Assembly: GCA_036734025.1 (NCBI GenBank)
Contig: DAIMZI010000008.1
Span: 49,085 to 113,084, forward strand
Source: DAIMZI01 sp036734025
Lineage (GTDB): Bacteria > Pseudomonadota > Alphaproteobacteria > Rhizobiales > Rhodomicrobiaceae
DNA: 64,000 nt
Reading direction: 5' to 3'
Shown here piece by piece: positions 48,780 through 57,459 of the stretch. Made by a program: the position numbers and the translations under genes. How positions within the stretch are numbered: position 1 is the first letter of the stretch; every line of letters begins with the position of its first letter. A model generated the notes under the pieces. That model was not told the DNA's origin, ran no database searches, and saw only the letters and a program-made list of their open reading frames with translations.

Positions 48780-49994
48780 TCAGGCGACTGCGCGCGCGAG
48801 CGCACACTCGGACCACAGCTCGCTGAGGGCATTGGCCAGACGGTCGATGTCGGCATCGGTGTGCAGCGGCGAGGGGGTTATCCGCAACCGTTCGGTTCCC
48901 TTGGGCACGGTCGGATAATTGATAGGCTGCACATAGATGTTATGCCGCTCGAGCAGCCAGTCGCTGATCCATTTGCACTTCACCGGATCCTTGACCATCA
49001 CCGGCACGATATGGCTTTGGTTGCGCAGATAGGGGATGCCGATGGCATCCAGGCGGCGGCGAACCTTGGCGACAGCCTGGCGATGGCGCTCACGTTCGAG
49101 CGAACTGCGTTTCAGGTGGCGGATGCTGGCGGCGGCGCCCGCGGCAATCCCCGGCGGCAGCGCCGTGGTGAAGATGAAACCCGAGGCGAAGCTACGCACG
49201 AAATCGCACAAGGCCGAGGTTCCGGCGATATATCCGCCGATGACTCCGAACGCCTTGCCGAGCGTGCCCTCGATGACGGTGATACGGTCCATCAGGCCTT
49301 CGCGCTCGGCGATACCGCCGCCGCGCGGCCCGTATAGCCCCACGGCATGCACCTCGTCGAGATAGGTCATGGCGCCGTGTGCTTCGGCGACATCACAGAT
49401 CTCGGCAATAGGGGCGATGTCGCCGTCCATGGAATAGACCGACTCAAATGCCACCAGCTTGGGCGTTTCGCGCGGATAGGCCGACAGCTTGCGGTCGAGA
49501 TCTTCCGGGCTGTTGTGCCTGAAGATGCATTTTTCCGCGCGGCTGTGGCGGATGCCTTCGATCATGGAGGCATGGTTTTCTGCGTCGGAGAAGACCACGC
49601 AACCGGGCATTCGTGATGCAAGGGTGCTGAGCGCTGCCCAGTTGGACACATAGCCCGAGGTGAACAGAAGCGCGCTTTCCTTGGCGTGGAGGTCGGCCAG
49701 TTCGCGCTCCAGAAGCACATGGTAGTGATTGGTACCGGAGATGTTGCGGGTTCCGCCCGCTCCGGCGCCGCAAGCGTCGATAGCGGCATGCATGGCGGCG
49801 ATGACATCGGGGTGCTGGCCCATGCCGAGATAATCGTTCGAGCACCAGACGGTCACTTCGGTGTCGCCGTCGCTGCGGTAGTGCTTGGCACGTGGAAATT
49901 GGCCGGCGCGACGTTCAAGGTCGGCGAATACGCGATAATTGCCTTCTCTGCGCAGCTCATCGAGCTGGTCGCTGAAAAACTGGTTATAGTTCAT
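48780..49994 (-). CDS. hemA: 5-Aminolevulinate synthase
   Basis: 404-residue PLP enzyme of the Shemin pathway, making ALA from glycine and succinyl-CoA. Family features are VWCSNDYLGMGQHPDV, GTRNISGTNHYHVLLE, the aspartate-containing DEVHAVGLYGPRGGG and the PLP lysine in EGTLGKAFGVIGGY. The ATG at 49994 follows GGAGGAAATC. It sits at the end of the puh-acsF operon, linking tetrapyrrole supply to the photosystem. Confidence 0.96.
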   Translation of the reverse strand: MNYNQFFSDQLDELRREGNYRVFADLERRAGQFPRAKHYRSDGDTEVTVWCSNDYLGMGQHPDVIAAMHAAIDACGAGAGGTRNISGTNHYHVLLERELADLHAKESALLFTSGYVSNWAALSTLASRMPGCVVFSDAENHASMIEGIRHSRAEKCIFRHNSPEDLDRKLSAYPRETPKLVAFESVYSMDGDIAPIAEICDVAEAHGAMTYLDEVHAVGLYGPRGGGIAEREGLMDRITVIEGTLGKAFGVIGGYIAGTSALCDFVRSFASGFIFTTALPPGIAAGAAASIRHLKRSSLERERHRQAVAKVRRRLDAIGIPYLRNQSHIVPVMVKDPVKCKWISDWLLERHNIYVQPINYPTVPKGTERLRITPSPLHTDADIDRLANALSELWSECALARAVA

Positions 49995-50006
49995 GATTTC
50001 CTCCAC

Positions 50007-50999
50007 TCAATCCAGCGAGCCAGTCGCAGACCGACGCCCCCGGTAGACATGCAGTGCACCCGAGCGAATCTGCCGGGGAACGTCTTGGTTAAGTCCCAGT
50101 ATCTGTGCCCCGGTAAAACTTTCTGGGGGCCGATGCCCGATATCGCCGTCCGGGGCGCTGCGGGCGGCGCGCTCCCTGGCCAATGCTTCTGAGGCCGGAT
50201 CTTGCGTCTGCGCCGTCGCGGACCATCTCAAGTCTTCCCTCTCGAAGTCCTGCATGGCCCAGCGCCACGGCGCAGTGGCGGGGATCGGCAGAACCAGGAA
50301 CCAGTGTTCGAGCACGGCCAGCGCCAGCAGCGCGCCGAGGAACATCGCGCCAGCCGCCGATGCCGGGCCTGCGCTTTCGCTGAAGCCATGGGCAAAGACC
50401 AGCACCGTCACCACTGTCGAGATCGTCACCGAGAATGGGAACAGCAGGTTGATCGGGCGGCGGCGGAAATAGGTTTCGAGATATTTCATGTGCGGGGGCA
50501 GGAACTCCGACGCCACGTTGGCGACGCCTAGAAAGATGTTGAGCTTCGTGCTCAGGCGCATGGCCCATAAAGCAACGAATGTCCAAAGGCCAAGCTGATT
50601 GGGCGCTCCCCATGTCAGGACGGCGATGAGCACGAGTGTCGCAGCGATCGCAAGCTCGTGATGAATGACAGTCTCGCTGGCCTGACGGAAGCGCGTCCAG
50701 CCACGGCTGTCGGGCGGGCAGGGCGTCCGGCGCGGGCCGGTCACGAAGCCGGTGAGGAAGCTGAGCTCGTGCCAGGCCCACACCAGTAGCGCACAGGTGA
50801 AGGCGCAGTAGGCGCCGGCGATGCTGGTGTTCGAACTCGTGATCACCAGTCCGTACAGCGCGGCCAGAGTGATCAGGGTCATGATGAGCATGCTCCACCG
50901 GTGCGTGCGCCTGGGCAGGCCGTCCACCCAGAGGATCGCTCCGGTGCTGAACCACCAGAGGAAGAGCGCAAACATGACCGGCAGAGCATAGTCGAACAT
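50007..50999 (-). CDS. puhE: Photosynthetic complex assembly protein PuhE
   Basis: 330-residue polytopic protein (about seven or eight hydrophobic segments) of the PuhE/DUF3623 family. Conserved parts are FALFLWWFSTGAILWVDGLPRRTHRWS, KLNIFLGVANVASEFLPPHMKYLETYFRRRPIN and LEHWFLVLPI. PuhE tunes bacteriochlorophyll production and reaction centre assembly in Rhodobacter. The C-terminal 70 residues are hydrophilic. It lies between acsF and hemA, its usual place. Confidence 0.93.
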   Translation of the reverse strand: MFDYALPVMFALFLWWFSTGAILWVDGLPRRTHRWSMLIMTLITLAALYGLVITSSNTSIAGAYCAFTCALLVWAWHELSFLTGFVTGPRRTPCPPDSRGWTRFRQASETVIHHELAIAATLVLIAVLTWGAPNQLGLWTFVALWAMRLSTKLNIFLGVANVASEFLPPHMKYLETYFRRRPINLLFPFSVTISTVVTVLVFAHGFSESAGPASAAGAMFLGALLALAVLEHWFLVLPIPATAPWRWAMQDFEREDLRWSATAQTQDPASEALARERAARSAPDGDIGHRPPESFTGAQILGLNQDVPRQIRSGALHVYRGRRSATGSLD

Positions 51000-51016
51000 G
51001 AGGTTGCAGCCTCGTT

Positions 51017-52078
51017 CTACCAGGTTGGGACCAGCCGGCTCTCTGCCGGCAACTCATTGGACCTGCTACGGATGGCGTAAAGCCTCAGGAAGGAGATCGC
51101 GGCTCCGGCTCCATATGCAAGCTGCTGCATGCGTCCGACCACGCCGCCGCGCTGTTTTGCCGCTGCCATGCCATCAGACATGCGGCGTATCCGCTCCAGT
51201 CCGGTAAGGAAGGCTGGATTGTCTATGTCGAGCGTGAGCGGAAAAACCTGCTTTGAGATTTCCGTGGTGATGCGGAACACCTGCATGCCGTACTCGGTCG
51301 GCTCGATCCCCAACGCCTTGTGGAATTCGGGCCGCAAGTGATCGCGCACATACATCGTGGCGAACACGGCGAGCAGGAAGAATTTCACCCAGTACCGATT
51401 GAGCCCGGTAAGCGTGTGCGGATTGGCGCGCATCAGCAATGCGAACGCCTCGCCATGACGGAACTCGTCATTGCACCATTTCTCGAACCATTTGAATATC
51501 GGGTGGAAACGGCGGTCGGGATTTCGCTCCAGATGGCGATAGATCGTGATGTAGCGCGCATAGCCGATCTTTTCCGACAGATAAGTCGCGTAGAAAATGA
51601 ACTTCGGCTGGAAGAACGTGTATTTCTTCGACTTTGTCAGAAAGCCCAGATCGACCCCGATATCGAATTCCTTGAGCGCATCATTGATGAAGCCGGCATG
51701 GCGCGCCTCATCACGGCTCATATATTTGAACAGTTCGCAAATGTCCGGATTGGTGCCGCGCTTCTTCATCTCGGCATAAAGCACGCAACCTGAGAATTCT
51801 GCGGTCAGCGAGCTGACGAGGAAATCGATGAACTCCTTGCGCAGCCCTTCGGGCAGACTGTCCAGATCGATCCGATCCCATTCCTCGCTGCGGACGAAAT
51901 GGTTCTTGTTCGGGTCCGAACGCATCTCGGCGATCAGCTCGTCCCATTCGCCGCGCACGCTGCTCACATCGGTCTTGTCGAGTTCCTCGAAATCGGTTGT
52001 GTAAAAGCGTGGGCTCAGGACCGTATCTTCCTGGGCGCGACGCGTCGTTTCGTTGGGTGCATCATATGCGACCGCCAT
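51017..52078 (-). CDS. acsF: Aerobic Mg-protoporphyrin IX monomethyl ester cyclase
   Basis: 353-residue diiron oxygen-dependent cyclase forming ring E. Iron-binding motifs DEARH and DEFRH (each E-x-x-H) are clear, as is the upstream EFSGCVLYAEMKKR. The ATG at 52078 follows GAGGAG and lies two bases past the stop of the preceding small gene, so the two are probably coupled. Its presence shows that bacteriochlorophyll can be made with oxygen. No bchE is in the window. Confidence 0.96.
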   Translation of the reverse strand: MAVAYDAPNETTRRAQEDTVLSPRFYTTDFEELDKTDVSSVRGEWDELIAEMRSDPNKNHFVRSEEWDRIDLDSLPEGLRKEFIDFLVSSLTAEFSGCVLYAEMKKRGTNPDICELFKYMSRDEARHAGFINDALKEFDIGVDLGFLTKSKKYTFFQPKFIFYATYLSEKIGYARYITIYRHLERNPDRRFHPIFKWFEKWCNDEFRHGEAFALLMRANPHTLTGLNRYWVKFFLLAVFATMYVRDHLRPEFHKALGIEPTEYGMQVFRITTEISKQVFPLTLDIDNPAFLTGLERIRRMSDGMAAAKQRGGVVGRMQQLAYGAGAAISFLRLYAIRSRSNELPAESRLVPTW

Positions 52079-52080
52079 GA

Positions 52081-52410
52081 CTAGAGGCTCCTCTGTTCCG
52101 AAAAGCTGAACTCGCAGAGTTCCATAAATTCGAGATCGCCGGTCATTTTCGTCCAAGTGCGTTCCAGCCAGTTGGCCCTGATGACGGTGGCGCGGCGCTC
52201 GATCACCGCCGTTTCGCCGTAGGGAACGCGGATAGGTTCGCCATGCACGATCACCTCGTCGCCGGGGTTGACCCGCACATCGCCCACGAGTTCCACGTGG
52301 GCATGAAGACTGTCAAATGTATGTGACACATGGACCGTGCACGGCACCTCAAAGCTTCGACGTGTCAGGAGCCCGCCGCTCTGGGGCACCGCGAGATTGC
52401 CACTGCTCAT
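52081..52410 (-). CDS. bciE: Small protein between puhC and acsF, likely BciE
   Basis: 109-residue, mostly beta-type soluble protein; no membrane helix or catalytic motif is visible. The central part VRVNPGDEVIVHGEPIRVPYGETAVIERRATVIRANWLE suggests a small barrel. Its start overlaps the puhC stop (ATGA) and its stop is two bases before acsF. Published work names BciE as a small subunit needed by alphaproteobacterial AcsF. I assign that name from position and size, not from a remembered alignment. Confidence 0.68.
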   Translation of the reverse strand: MSSGNLAVPQSGGLLTRRSFEVPCTVHVSHTFDSLHAHVELVGDVRVNPGDEVIVHGEPIRVPYGETAVIERRATVIRANWLERTWTKMTGDLEFMELCEFSFSEQRSL

Positions 52411-52880
52411 GGATTTCGCCCTTCTGTAGCCAGAAACTGTGCGAAGACCTTAGCATTAGTTGACCCGAATGCGCCAAGATCAATCACACGTCCCGTGCGC
52501 GGATCGAGCAGTGTGACGCGGCCGTCCGCCCAGCGCTGGATCGTGAACGGATCACGCGCTGTCATGTTGCTAAGACGGCGCTCGCGCACCAGACCGCGCA
52601 TCACCTGGCGCAAGAACCCGCCCTGGCCCGGCTCAACCGTGACGATCAGCGCGCCGGTGTCCTCGTCATAGACCTCGACGGCTCCGTTCGGGCGGTCCTC
52701 GAACCGGAGATTGACGCTCTGCACGATCGTGCCCTCGGGCATGGCTACTCGGCCCATGTCGCTGATACGGCCACCGAAGACGGCGACGAGGGCAAAGCAG
52801 ATCAACACCAGCGAGCCGAAAAGCGCATAGCGAAGAACCCCGCCCTGGCTCGGTTCTCTGCTTGCAGGCATCTCCGACAT
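52407..52880 (-). CDS. puhC: Photosynthetic complex assembly protein PuhC
   Basis: 157-residue protein with one N-terminal membrane helix (YALFGSLVLICFALVAVFG) and a periplasmic domain. VNLRFEDRPNGAVEVYDEDTG and FLRQVMRGLVRERR are characteristic of PuhC. It helps organise the reaction centre-LH1 core. Located between puhB and the likely bciE, with four-base overlap to the latter. Confidence 0.92.
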   Translation of the reverse strand: MSEMPASREPSQGGVLRYALFGSLVLICFALVAVFGGRISDMGRVAMPEGTIVQSVNLRFEDRPNGAVEVYDEDTGALIVTVEPGQGGFLRQVMRGLVRERRLSNMTARDPFTIQRWADGRVTLLDPRTGRVIDLGAFGSTNAKVFAQFLATEGRNP

Positions 52881-52898
52881 CTCGCTCGTCTCCCGTCT

Positions 52899-53570
52899 CT
52901 AGCGCGCCGCTGCGGCCAGACGACCGCCTTTGGCAACGCGTTTTTCCACCACCGCTTCGGGCTGCTGAACGGCTCCCTTGACCGGCTCACCTGCGAGCTT
53001 TGCTGCTAGTGCTTCAGACAGCAGGGCTGCAATTCGTTCAGCCTCCGGGACCGAGCGCAGCATCGGCTCCGCATTGCTGAAGTACCAGGGCCGCGCATTT
53101 GGCCAAAGATGCAGATAGGCTAGCCGGCCGTCGCCGTTTAGTTTCAGCGGGATATCGCCAGTGCCGTCGCCATAGGTGCGCAGGCCTGCCGAAACAATCG
53201 TGGTAAAAGGCAGGTTAATCGTCATCGGAATGGCGACGCCATAGCGCATTACGACGCGGCGATTTGTGATGGTGTAGACGGTCGAGCGGGCGAACAGGGC
53301 CGCCAGACCGAACAGCACACCGAGCGCCAGGATCGCCGCCAGCGACAGCCACATCGCCGAAGTCATCATGGATGCGGCCGAACGCCCCTCCCAGATGCCC
53401 GCAAACAGCGTCCACGCAAGGACGATGGCGAAATAACCGGCCACGAAGCGCACATGAAATACGCGCACTGCAAAGGACAGCCAGTCGGATGCCCCCTGCC
53501 ACAGGATACGTTCGCCCTGGGGCAGCTTTTCCGGAAGCCCGCGAACGGGCTCGTAATCATGCTCTCTCAT
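52899..53570 (-). CDS. puhB: Photosynthetic complex assembly protein PuhB
   Basis: 223-residue membrane protein with three predicted helices, starting MREHDYEPVRGLPEKLPQGERILWQG as in other PuhB. It has a PH-like domain (VYTITNRRVVMRYGVAIPMTINLPF), typical of the family. It acts as a dimeric reaction-centre assembly factor. The ATG at 53570 overlaps the puhA stop; the frame remains open far upstream but that part is out of family. Confidence 0.93.
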   Translation of the reverse strand: MREHDYEPVRGLPEKLPQGERILWQGASDWLSFAVRVFHVRFVAGYFAIVLAWTLFAGIWEGRSAASMMTSAMWLSLAAILALGVLFGLAALFARSTVYTITNRRVVMRYGVAIPMTINLPFTTIVSAGLRTYGDGTGDIPLKLNGDGRLAYLHLWPNARPWYFSNAEPMLRSVPEAERIAALLSEALAAKLAGEPVKGAVQQPEAVVEKRVAKGGRLAAAAR

Positions 53571-54379
53571 AACAGCGGCTCCTGACGGGACGGCTCGGCA
53601 TAAAGGGTGCCAGCACCGTAATAGGCGTAGATCCGGTCTTCTTCGAGCAGCGTGACCTGATCGGGATTTTTGGTTGTCGGCACATTGGCGAACTGATGCG
53701 AGAGGATCGCATTGACCAGCACCTGCTTGCGCCTCTGGCCAGTGTGGATGCGCGCCAGCGGCATCGGCAGCAAGACCCTTCTTGGAGCGGATATACCGTC
53801 TTCCTCGCCCGAGCCGGTCTGCGTTGGCAGTTCCACTTCCAAGAAGCGGATCAGCGCTTCGCACTGATCGACCCAGACATCGCTGATGGTGCCGGCCTGC
53901 TTGCCGTCGGCGCCGATCACCTCGAAGCCGCGCGGATCGGTGTCGCCTTCGACGATACTGAACCCGTGCGATGCGCGCAGCGGAACGATGTTGGGATGGC
54001 CCTCAAGCGTCAGGTTGGGGACATCGGCGCGCTGGGCGTATGCGCCCGGACCAACGCCGGCAAGCATCGGGTCCTCGGTGGGAACCAGCGGTGCGCCCGA
54101 CCAGCCCTCGACGGGGCGGGCTTTGATGTCCTTTGGTTCGAACCGGCTGTGTGGCGCGGTTGCGGTGCCGCCATCGGGCAGCAGGAAGACCTTGGGTTCA
54201 GGCACCCAGAGCATGCCTGCCGAAGTGTCGGCTGCGCCCGTGACTTCCGATTCAAGCGGGTAGCCTTCCCGGCGGTCTTCGCGGCGCAGATAAAAGATCA
54301 GCCCGGCAAAGAAGATCCAGAAGGTGTAAAGGACCACTTGGGCGACGTCGATATGACTGGTTATAGCTCCGATTTCCAT
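53567..54379 (-). CDS. puhA: Photosynthetic reaction centre H subunit
   Basis: 270-residue H subunit: one N-terminal membrane helix (VVLYTFWIFFAGLIFYLRRED) and a cytoplasmic PRC-barrel domain (AGTISDVWVDQCEALIRFLEVEL). It caps PufL/PufM and guides protons to QB. I chose the ATG at 54379 (MEIGAITSHIDVAQ), with GGAG upstream. Its upstream extension would run back over the lhaA 3' end. Confidence 0.96.
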   Translation of the reverse strand: MEIGAITSHIDVAQVVLYTFWIFFAGLIFYLRREDRREGYPLESEVTGAADTSAGMLWVPEPKVFLLPDGGTATAPHSRFEPKDIKARPVEGWSGAPLVPTEDPMLAGVGPGAYAQRADVPNLTLEGHPNIVPLRASHGFSIVEGDTDPRGFEVIGADGKQAGTISDVWVDQCEALIRFLEVELPTQTGSGEEDGISAPRRVLLPMPLARIHTGQRRKQVLVNAILSHQFANVPTTKNPDQVTLLEEDRIYAYYGAGTLYAEPSRQEPLL

Positions 54380-54407
54380 TGGATTGGCTCCCTTAGATGT
54401 AACACCG

Positions 54408-55841
54408 CTAGCCCGGAAACTCGGCAAGGCCGAATTTCGCTCTCTTGCCCTGGGCGGCGCGGTCAGGCCGACGAACCAGCGGCCCGATGACGACCAATGT
54501 CGCGAAGAGCAGGAAGATTTCTATATGATATACAACGCTGTAGCCGATGCCGGGCGTTGCCATTCCTGGCCCCAGCAAACCCTGGCTTGCCGCCGTTGAA
54601 ACAATGTCCTTGAGGGCGCCGCCAAGCGCAATGGCGCCGCCGGCTGCCGTCGCATGCACCGCGCCCCAAACGCCAAGCGTCAGACCGCTTTGTCCGCCGT
54701 CGGCCAGCTCCATCGCCGCGATCAGCGCGCAGACAGAGAACAGGCCACCGCCCAGACCGATCAGGCCCGTCCCGACGCGGAACAGCATGGTAGAGCCCAG
54801 CGGATCGGAGAAGATCACTGCTGCGAATGCGACGACCCCGATAAGCGCGCCGGCCGCGCAGAGGCGATAGGGATTGGTCCCGCGACCGAGCGCCCATGCC
54901 GCAAGCGCAAGCCCGATAATCGTGCCGCCAGCAAGGATCGCCGTAAGCGCTGTCGTCGCGGCAACCGACAGGCCGAGGATCTCGCCGCCATAGGGTTCAA
55001 GCAATATGTCCTGCATGGCGAAGGCCGCCGTTCCCAGGCCGACGGCCAGGAAAATCCGGCCGGCGCGGCGGTTTGTCGTGAATTCGCGCCATGCCTCGCT
55101 AAAGGTAGGCAGCTCACGGTCATGGGCAGTCCTCGATGGGTCACGGCTCTCCTGTTTCCACAGCGCCACGACATTCAGCAGGACTGTAAGCACCGCAGCG
55201 CCCTGGACGACCTGGATGAGCTTGACCTGGCTGAAGGACGACAACAGCCAGCCAAATACCAGCGCGCTGACGAGCATGCCGACAAGCAGCATCAGATAAA
55301 GCAGCGCCACGACGCGCGGGCGTGCATCCTCAGGCGCCAGATCGGTGGCGAGCGCCAGGCCGGCGGTCTGAGTGGTATGCAAACCTATGCCGACCAGCAG
55401 GAACGCCAGTCCTGCGGCCACCTGCCCGATCCATATCGGCCCGGTCGTGTCGCCCGACAGGATGAGCAGAGAGAATGGCATTATCGCCAATCCGCCGAAC
55501 TGTAACAGCGTGCCGAACCAGATATATGGCACCCGCCGCCACCCGAGGAACGAGCGGTGCGTGTCCGACTTGTAGCCGATGAAGGCGCGTGCGGGCGCAA
55601 ATAACAGCGGCAGCGAGACCATCAGCGCCACCAGCGATGCCGGCACGGCCAACTCGACGATCATCACCCTGTTGAGCGTGCCGGTGAGCAGCACGATCGC
55701 CATGCCGACCGAGACCTGGAAAAGTGACAGACGCAGCAGGCGCCCAAGCGGCAACTGAGATGACGCCGCATCGGCGAAGGGCAGGAACTCCGACCCCAGT
55801 TTCATCCAGTTGCGAGCAAGTGCTGCGTTGAGCGACTTCAT
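54408..55841 (-). CDS. lhaA: LhaA, PucC-family LH1 assembly transporter
   Basis: 477-residue MFS-fold protein with about 12 membrane spans. RLSLFQVSVGMAIVLLTGTLNRVMIVELAVPASLVALMVSLPLLFAPARAFIGYKSDTHRSFLGWRRVPYIW is typical of the PucC/LhaA/BchDMT group. It promotes LH1 assembly, probably by delivering bacteriochlorophyll. The ATG at 55841 overlaps the bchM stop (ATGA). puhA follows 28 bases later. Confidence 0.94.
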   Translation of the reverse strand: MKSLNAALARNWMKLGSEFLPFADAASSQLPLGRLLRLSLFQVSVGMAIVLLTGTLNRVMIVELAVPASLVALMVSLPLLFAPARAFIGYKSDTHRSFLGWRRVPYIWFGTLLQFGGLAIMPFSLLILSGDTTGPIWIGQVAAGLAFLLVGIGLHTTQTAGLALATDLAPEDARPRVVALLYLMLLVGMLVSALVFGWLLSSFSQVKLIQVVQGAAVLTVLLNVVALWKQESRDPSRTAHDRELPTFSEAWREFTTNRRAGRIFLAVGLGTAAFAMQDILLEPYGGEILGLSVAATTALTAILAGGTIIGLALAAWALGRGTNPYRLCAAGALIGVVAFAAVIFSDPLGSTMLFRVGTGLIGLGGGLFSVCALIAAMELADGGQSGLTLGVWGAVHATAAGGAIALGGALKDIVSTAASQGLLGPGMATPGIGYSVVYHIEIFLLFATLVVIGPLVRRPDRAAQGKRAKFGLAEFPG

Positions 55842-56539
55842 GACCTGACGAGCTCCAGCGCCTGAGAGGTGTAAAAGCCGCTGGCGATGCGGTGCGTGCG
55901 CGCGGCATCCCAACTCTGCAAATCAGGATGCGCAACAATGAGCCGGCAGACCCGGTTGTGACTGATCGGCTGAATGGCCGGGGCACGATCGGCGCGCGGG
56001 AACAGCCGCCCGGCGAGATGCATGGCCGAAAGCGCGGGCGTGCTCGGGGCGAATGTGAACAGGATCGCGAGGCGCGTGCGCGCGGCAAGGCAAGCAAGCG
56101 CACCGGCGATATCATCACCGCTGTAATGAATGAGCGAGTCCATCGCCACCACATAATCGAATTCGCCCCAGGCCGGATCGATGAAGTCGCCGACCTCGAA
56201 GGCGATCTGGTCGGCGCCCGGCTCGCCCTTGGCGCGCTCGCGGGCCAGATCGATCAGATTGGTCGCCAGATCGACCGCCACCACATGCGCGCCCCGGGCC
56301 GCAGCCGCCAGCGACAGCGCCCCGGTTCCGCAGCCGGCATCGAGCAGGCGCAGCCCCGACAGATCATCGGGGAGCCAGCCGAGCAGCGAGGACCGCATGC
56401 GGTCGCGTCCGGCGCGCACGGTGGCGCGGATGCGACTGACGGGGGCATCGGAGGTCAGGCGCGACCAGGCGTCAACGGCGGTCTTGTCGAAATATTCACC
56501 CAGCCGCCCACGGCGCTCGATGTAGGATGAACCAGGCAT
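55838..56539 (-). CDS. bchM: Mg-protoporphyrin IX O-methyltransferase
   Basis: 233-residue SAM methyltransferase making Mg-protoporphyrin IX monomethyl ester, the AcsF substrate. The SAM motif LLDAGCGTGALSLAAAARGAHVVAVDL and the family N-terminus ERRGRLGEYFDKTAVDAWSRLTSDAPVSRIRATVRAGR are clear. The ATG at 56539 overlaps the bchL stop as TGATG; a GTG one codon earlier is possible. Confidence 0.95.
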   Translation of the reverse strand: MPGSSYIERRGRLGEYFDKTAVDAWSRLTSDAPVSRIRATVRAGRDRMRSSLLGWLPDDLSGLRLLDAGCGTGALSLAAAARGAHVVAVDLATNLIDLARERAKGEPGADQIAFEVGDFIDPAWGEFDYVVAMDSLIHYSGDDIAGALACLAARTRLAILFTFAPSTPALSAMHLAGRLFPRADRAPAIQPISHNRVCRLIVAHPDLQSWDAARTHRIASGFYTSQALELVRS

Positions 56540-57441
56540 CACTCAAATCCCAGGAAATCGAAAATTTCACGATCTTTCATCGGCTTGGCGTCGCACGGCT
56601 CGGTGCCCGCCCAAAGTGTGGCGGCCAGGCGAAGATATTCTTCCTTCGCGACCTCAAGGGCGGGCGTCGAGTCCATCTCGAACAGCACCGATTTTTTCAG
56701 CCGGCTGCGGCGTATGTCGTCGATGTCGGCAAAATGGGCGAGCCGGCGCAAGCCCGTCGCCTTGTTGAACCTGTCGATCTCGTCGGTGTCCTTGCTGCGG
56801 TTGGCGACAACGCCGGCGACGCGCACATTGTAATTCTTCGCCTTGGCGTTGATGGCCGTAACGATCCGGTTCATGGCGAAGATCGAGTCGAAATCGTTGG
56901 CGGTGACGATCACGGCGCGGTCGGCATGCTGCAATGGCGAGGCGAACCCGCCGCACACCACGTCGCCCAGAACGTCGAAGATCACCACATCGGTATCTTC
57001 GAGCAGGTGATGCTCCTTGAGCAGCTTCACCGTCTGGCCGACGACATAGCCACCACAGCCTGTGCCGGCCGGCGGGCCGCCCGCCTCGACGCACATCACG
57101 CCGTTGTAGCCTTCATAGACAAAGTCCTCGGTGCGCAGTTCCTCGGAATGAAAATCAACCGACTCGAGAACGTCGATTACCGTGGGCACAAGCCGCTTGG
57201 TCAGGGTAAAGGTCGAATCATGCTTCGGATCGCAGCCGATCTGAAGCACGCGTTTGCCCAGTATCGAGAAAGCGGCGGACAGGTTGGACGAGGTGGTGCT
57301 CTTGCCTATGCCACCCTTGCCATAGACGGAAAACACCTTCGCCGTGCCGATGTTTAAGGATGGGTCCAGTTGAACCTGGACGCTACCGTCGCCATCGCCT
57401 TGCTTGTAGCGGGCGGGTCTTGTGTCGAGCAGTACTGTCAT
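56539..57441 (-). CDS. bchL: Light-independent protochlorophyllide reductase iron protein
   Basis: 300-residue NifH-like ATPase that reduces the BchNB catalytic core. Walker A VYGKGGIGKSTTSSN, cluster cysteines in GGPPAGTGCGGYVVG and DVVCGGFASPLQ. It catalyses C17-C18 reduction of protochlorophyllide in the dark. The ATG follows AAGGAG. It is closely followed by bchM. Confidence 0.97.
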   Translation of the reverse strand: MTVLLDTRPARYKQGDGDGSVQVQLDPSLNIGTAKVFSVYGKGGIGKSTTSSNLSAAFSILGKRVLQIGCDPKHDSTFTLTKRLVPTVIDVLESVDFHSEELRTEDFVYEGYNGVMCVEAGGPPAGTGCGGYVVGQTVKLLKEHHLLEDTDVVIFDVLGDVVCGGFASPLQHADRAVIVTANDFDSIFAMNRIVTAINAKAKNYNVRVAGVVANRSKDTDEIDRFNKATGLRRLAHFADIDDIRRSRLKKSVLFEMDSTPALEVAKEEYLRLAATLWAGTEPCDAKPMKDREIFDFLGFE

Positions 57442-57459
57442 CGTCGGCTCCTTGGTTCT

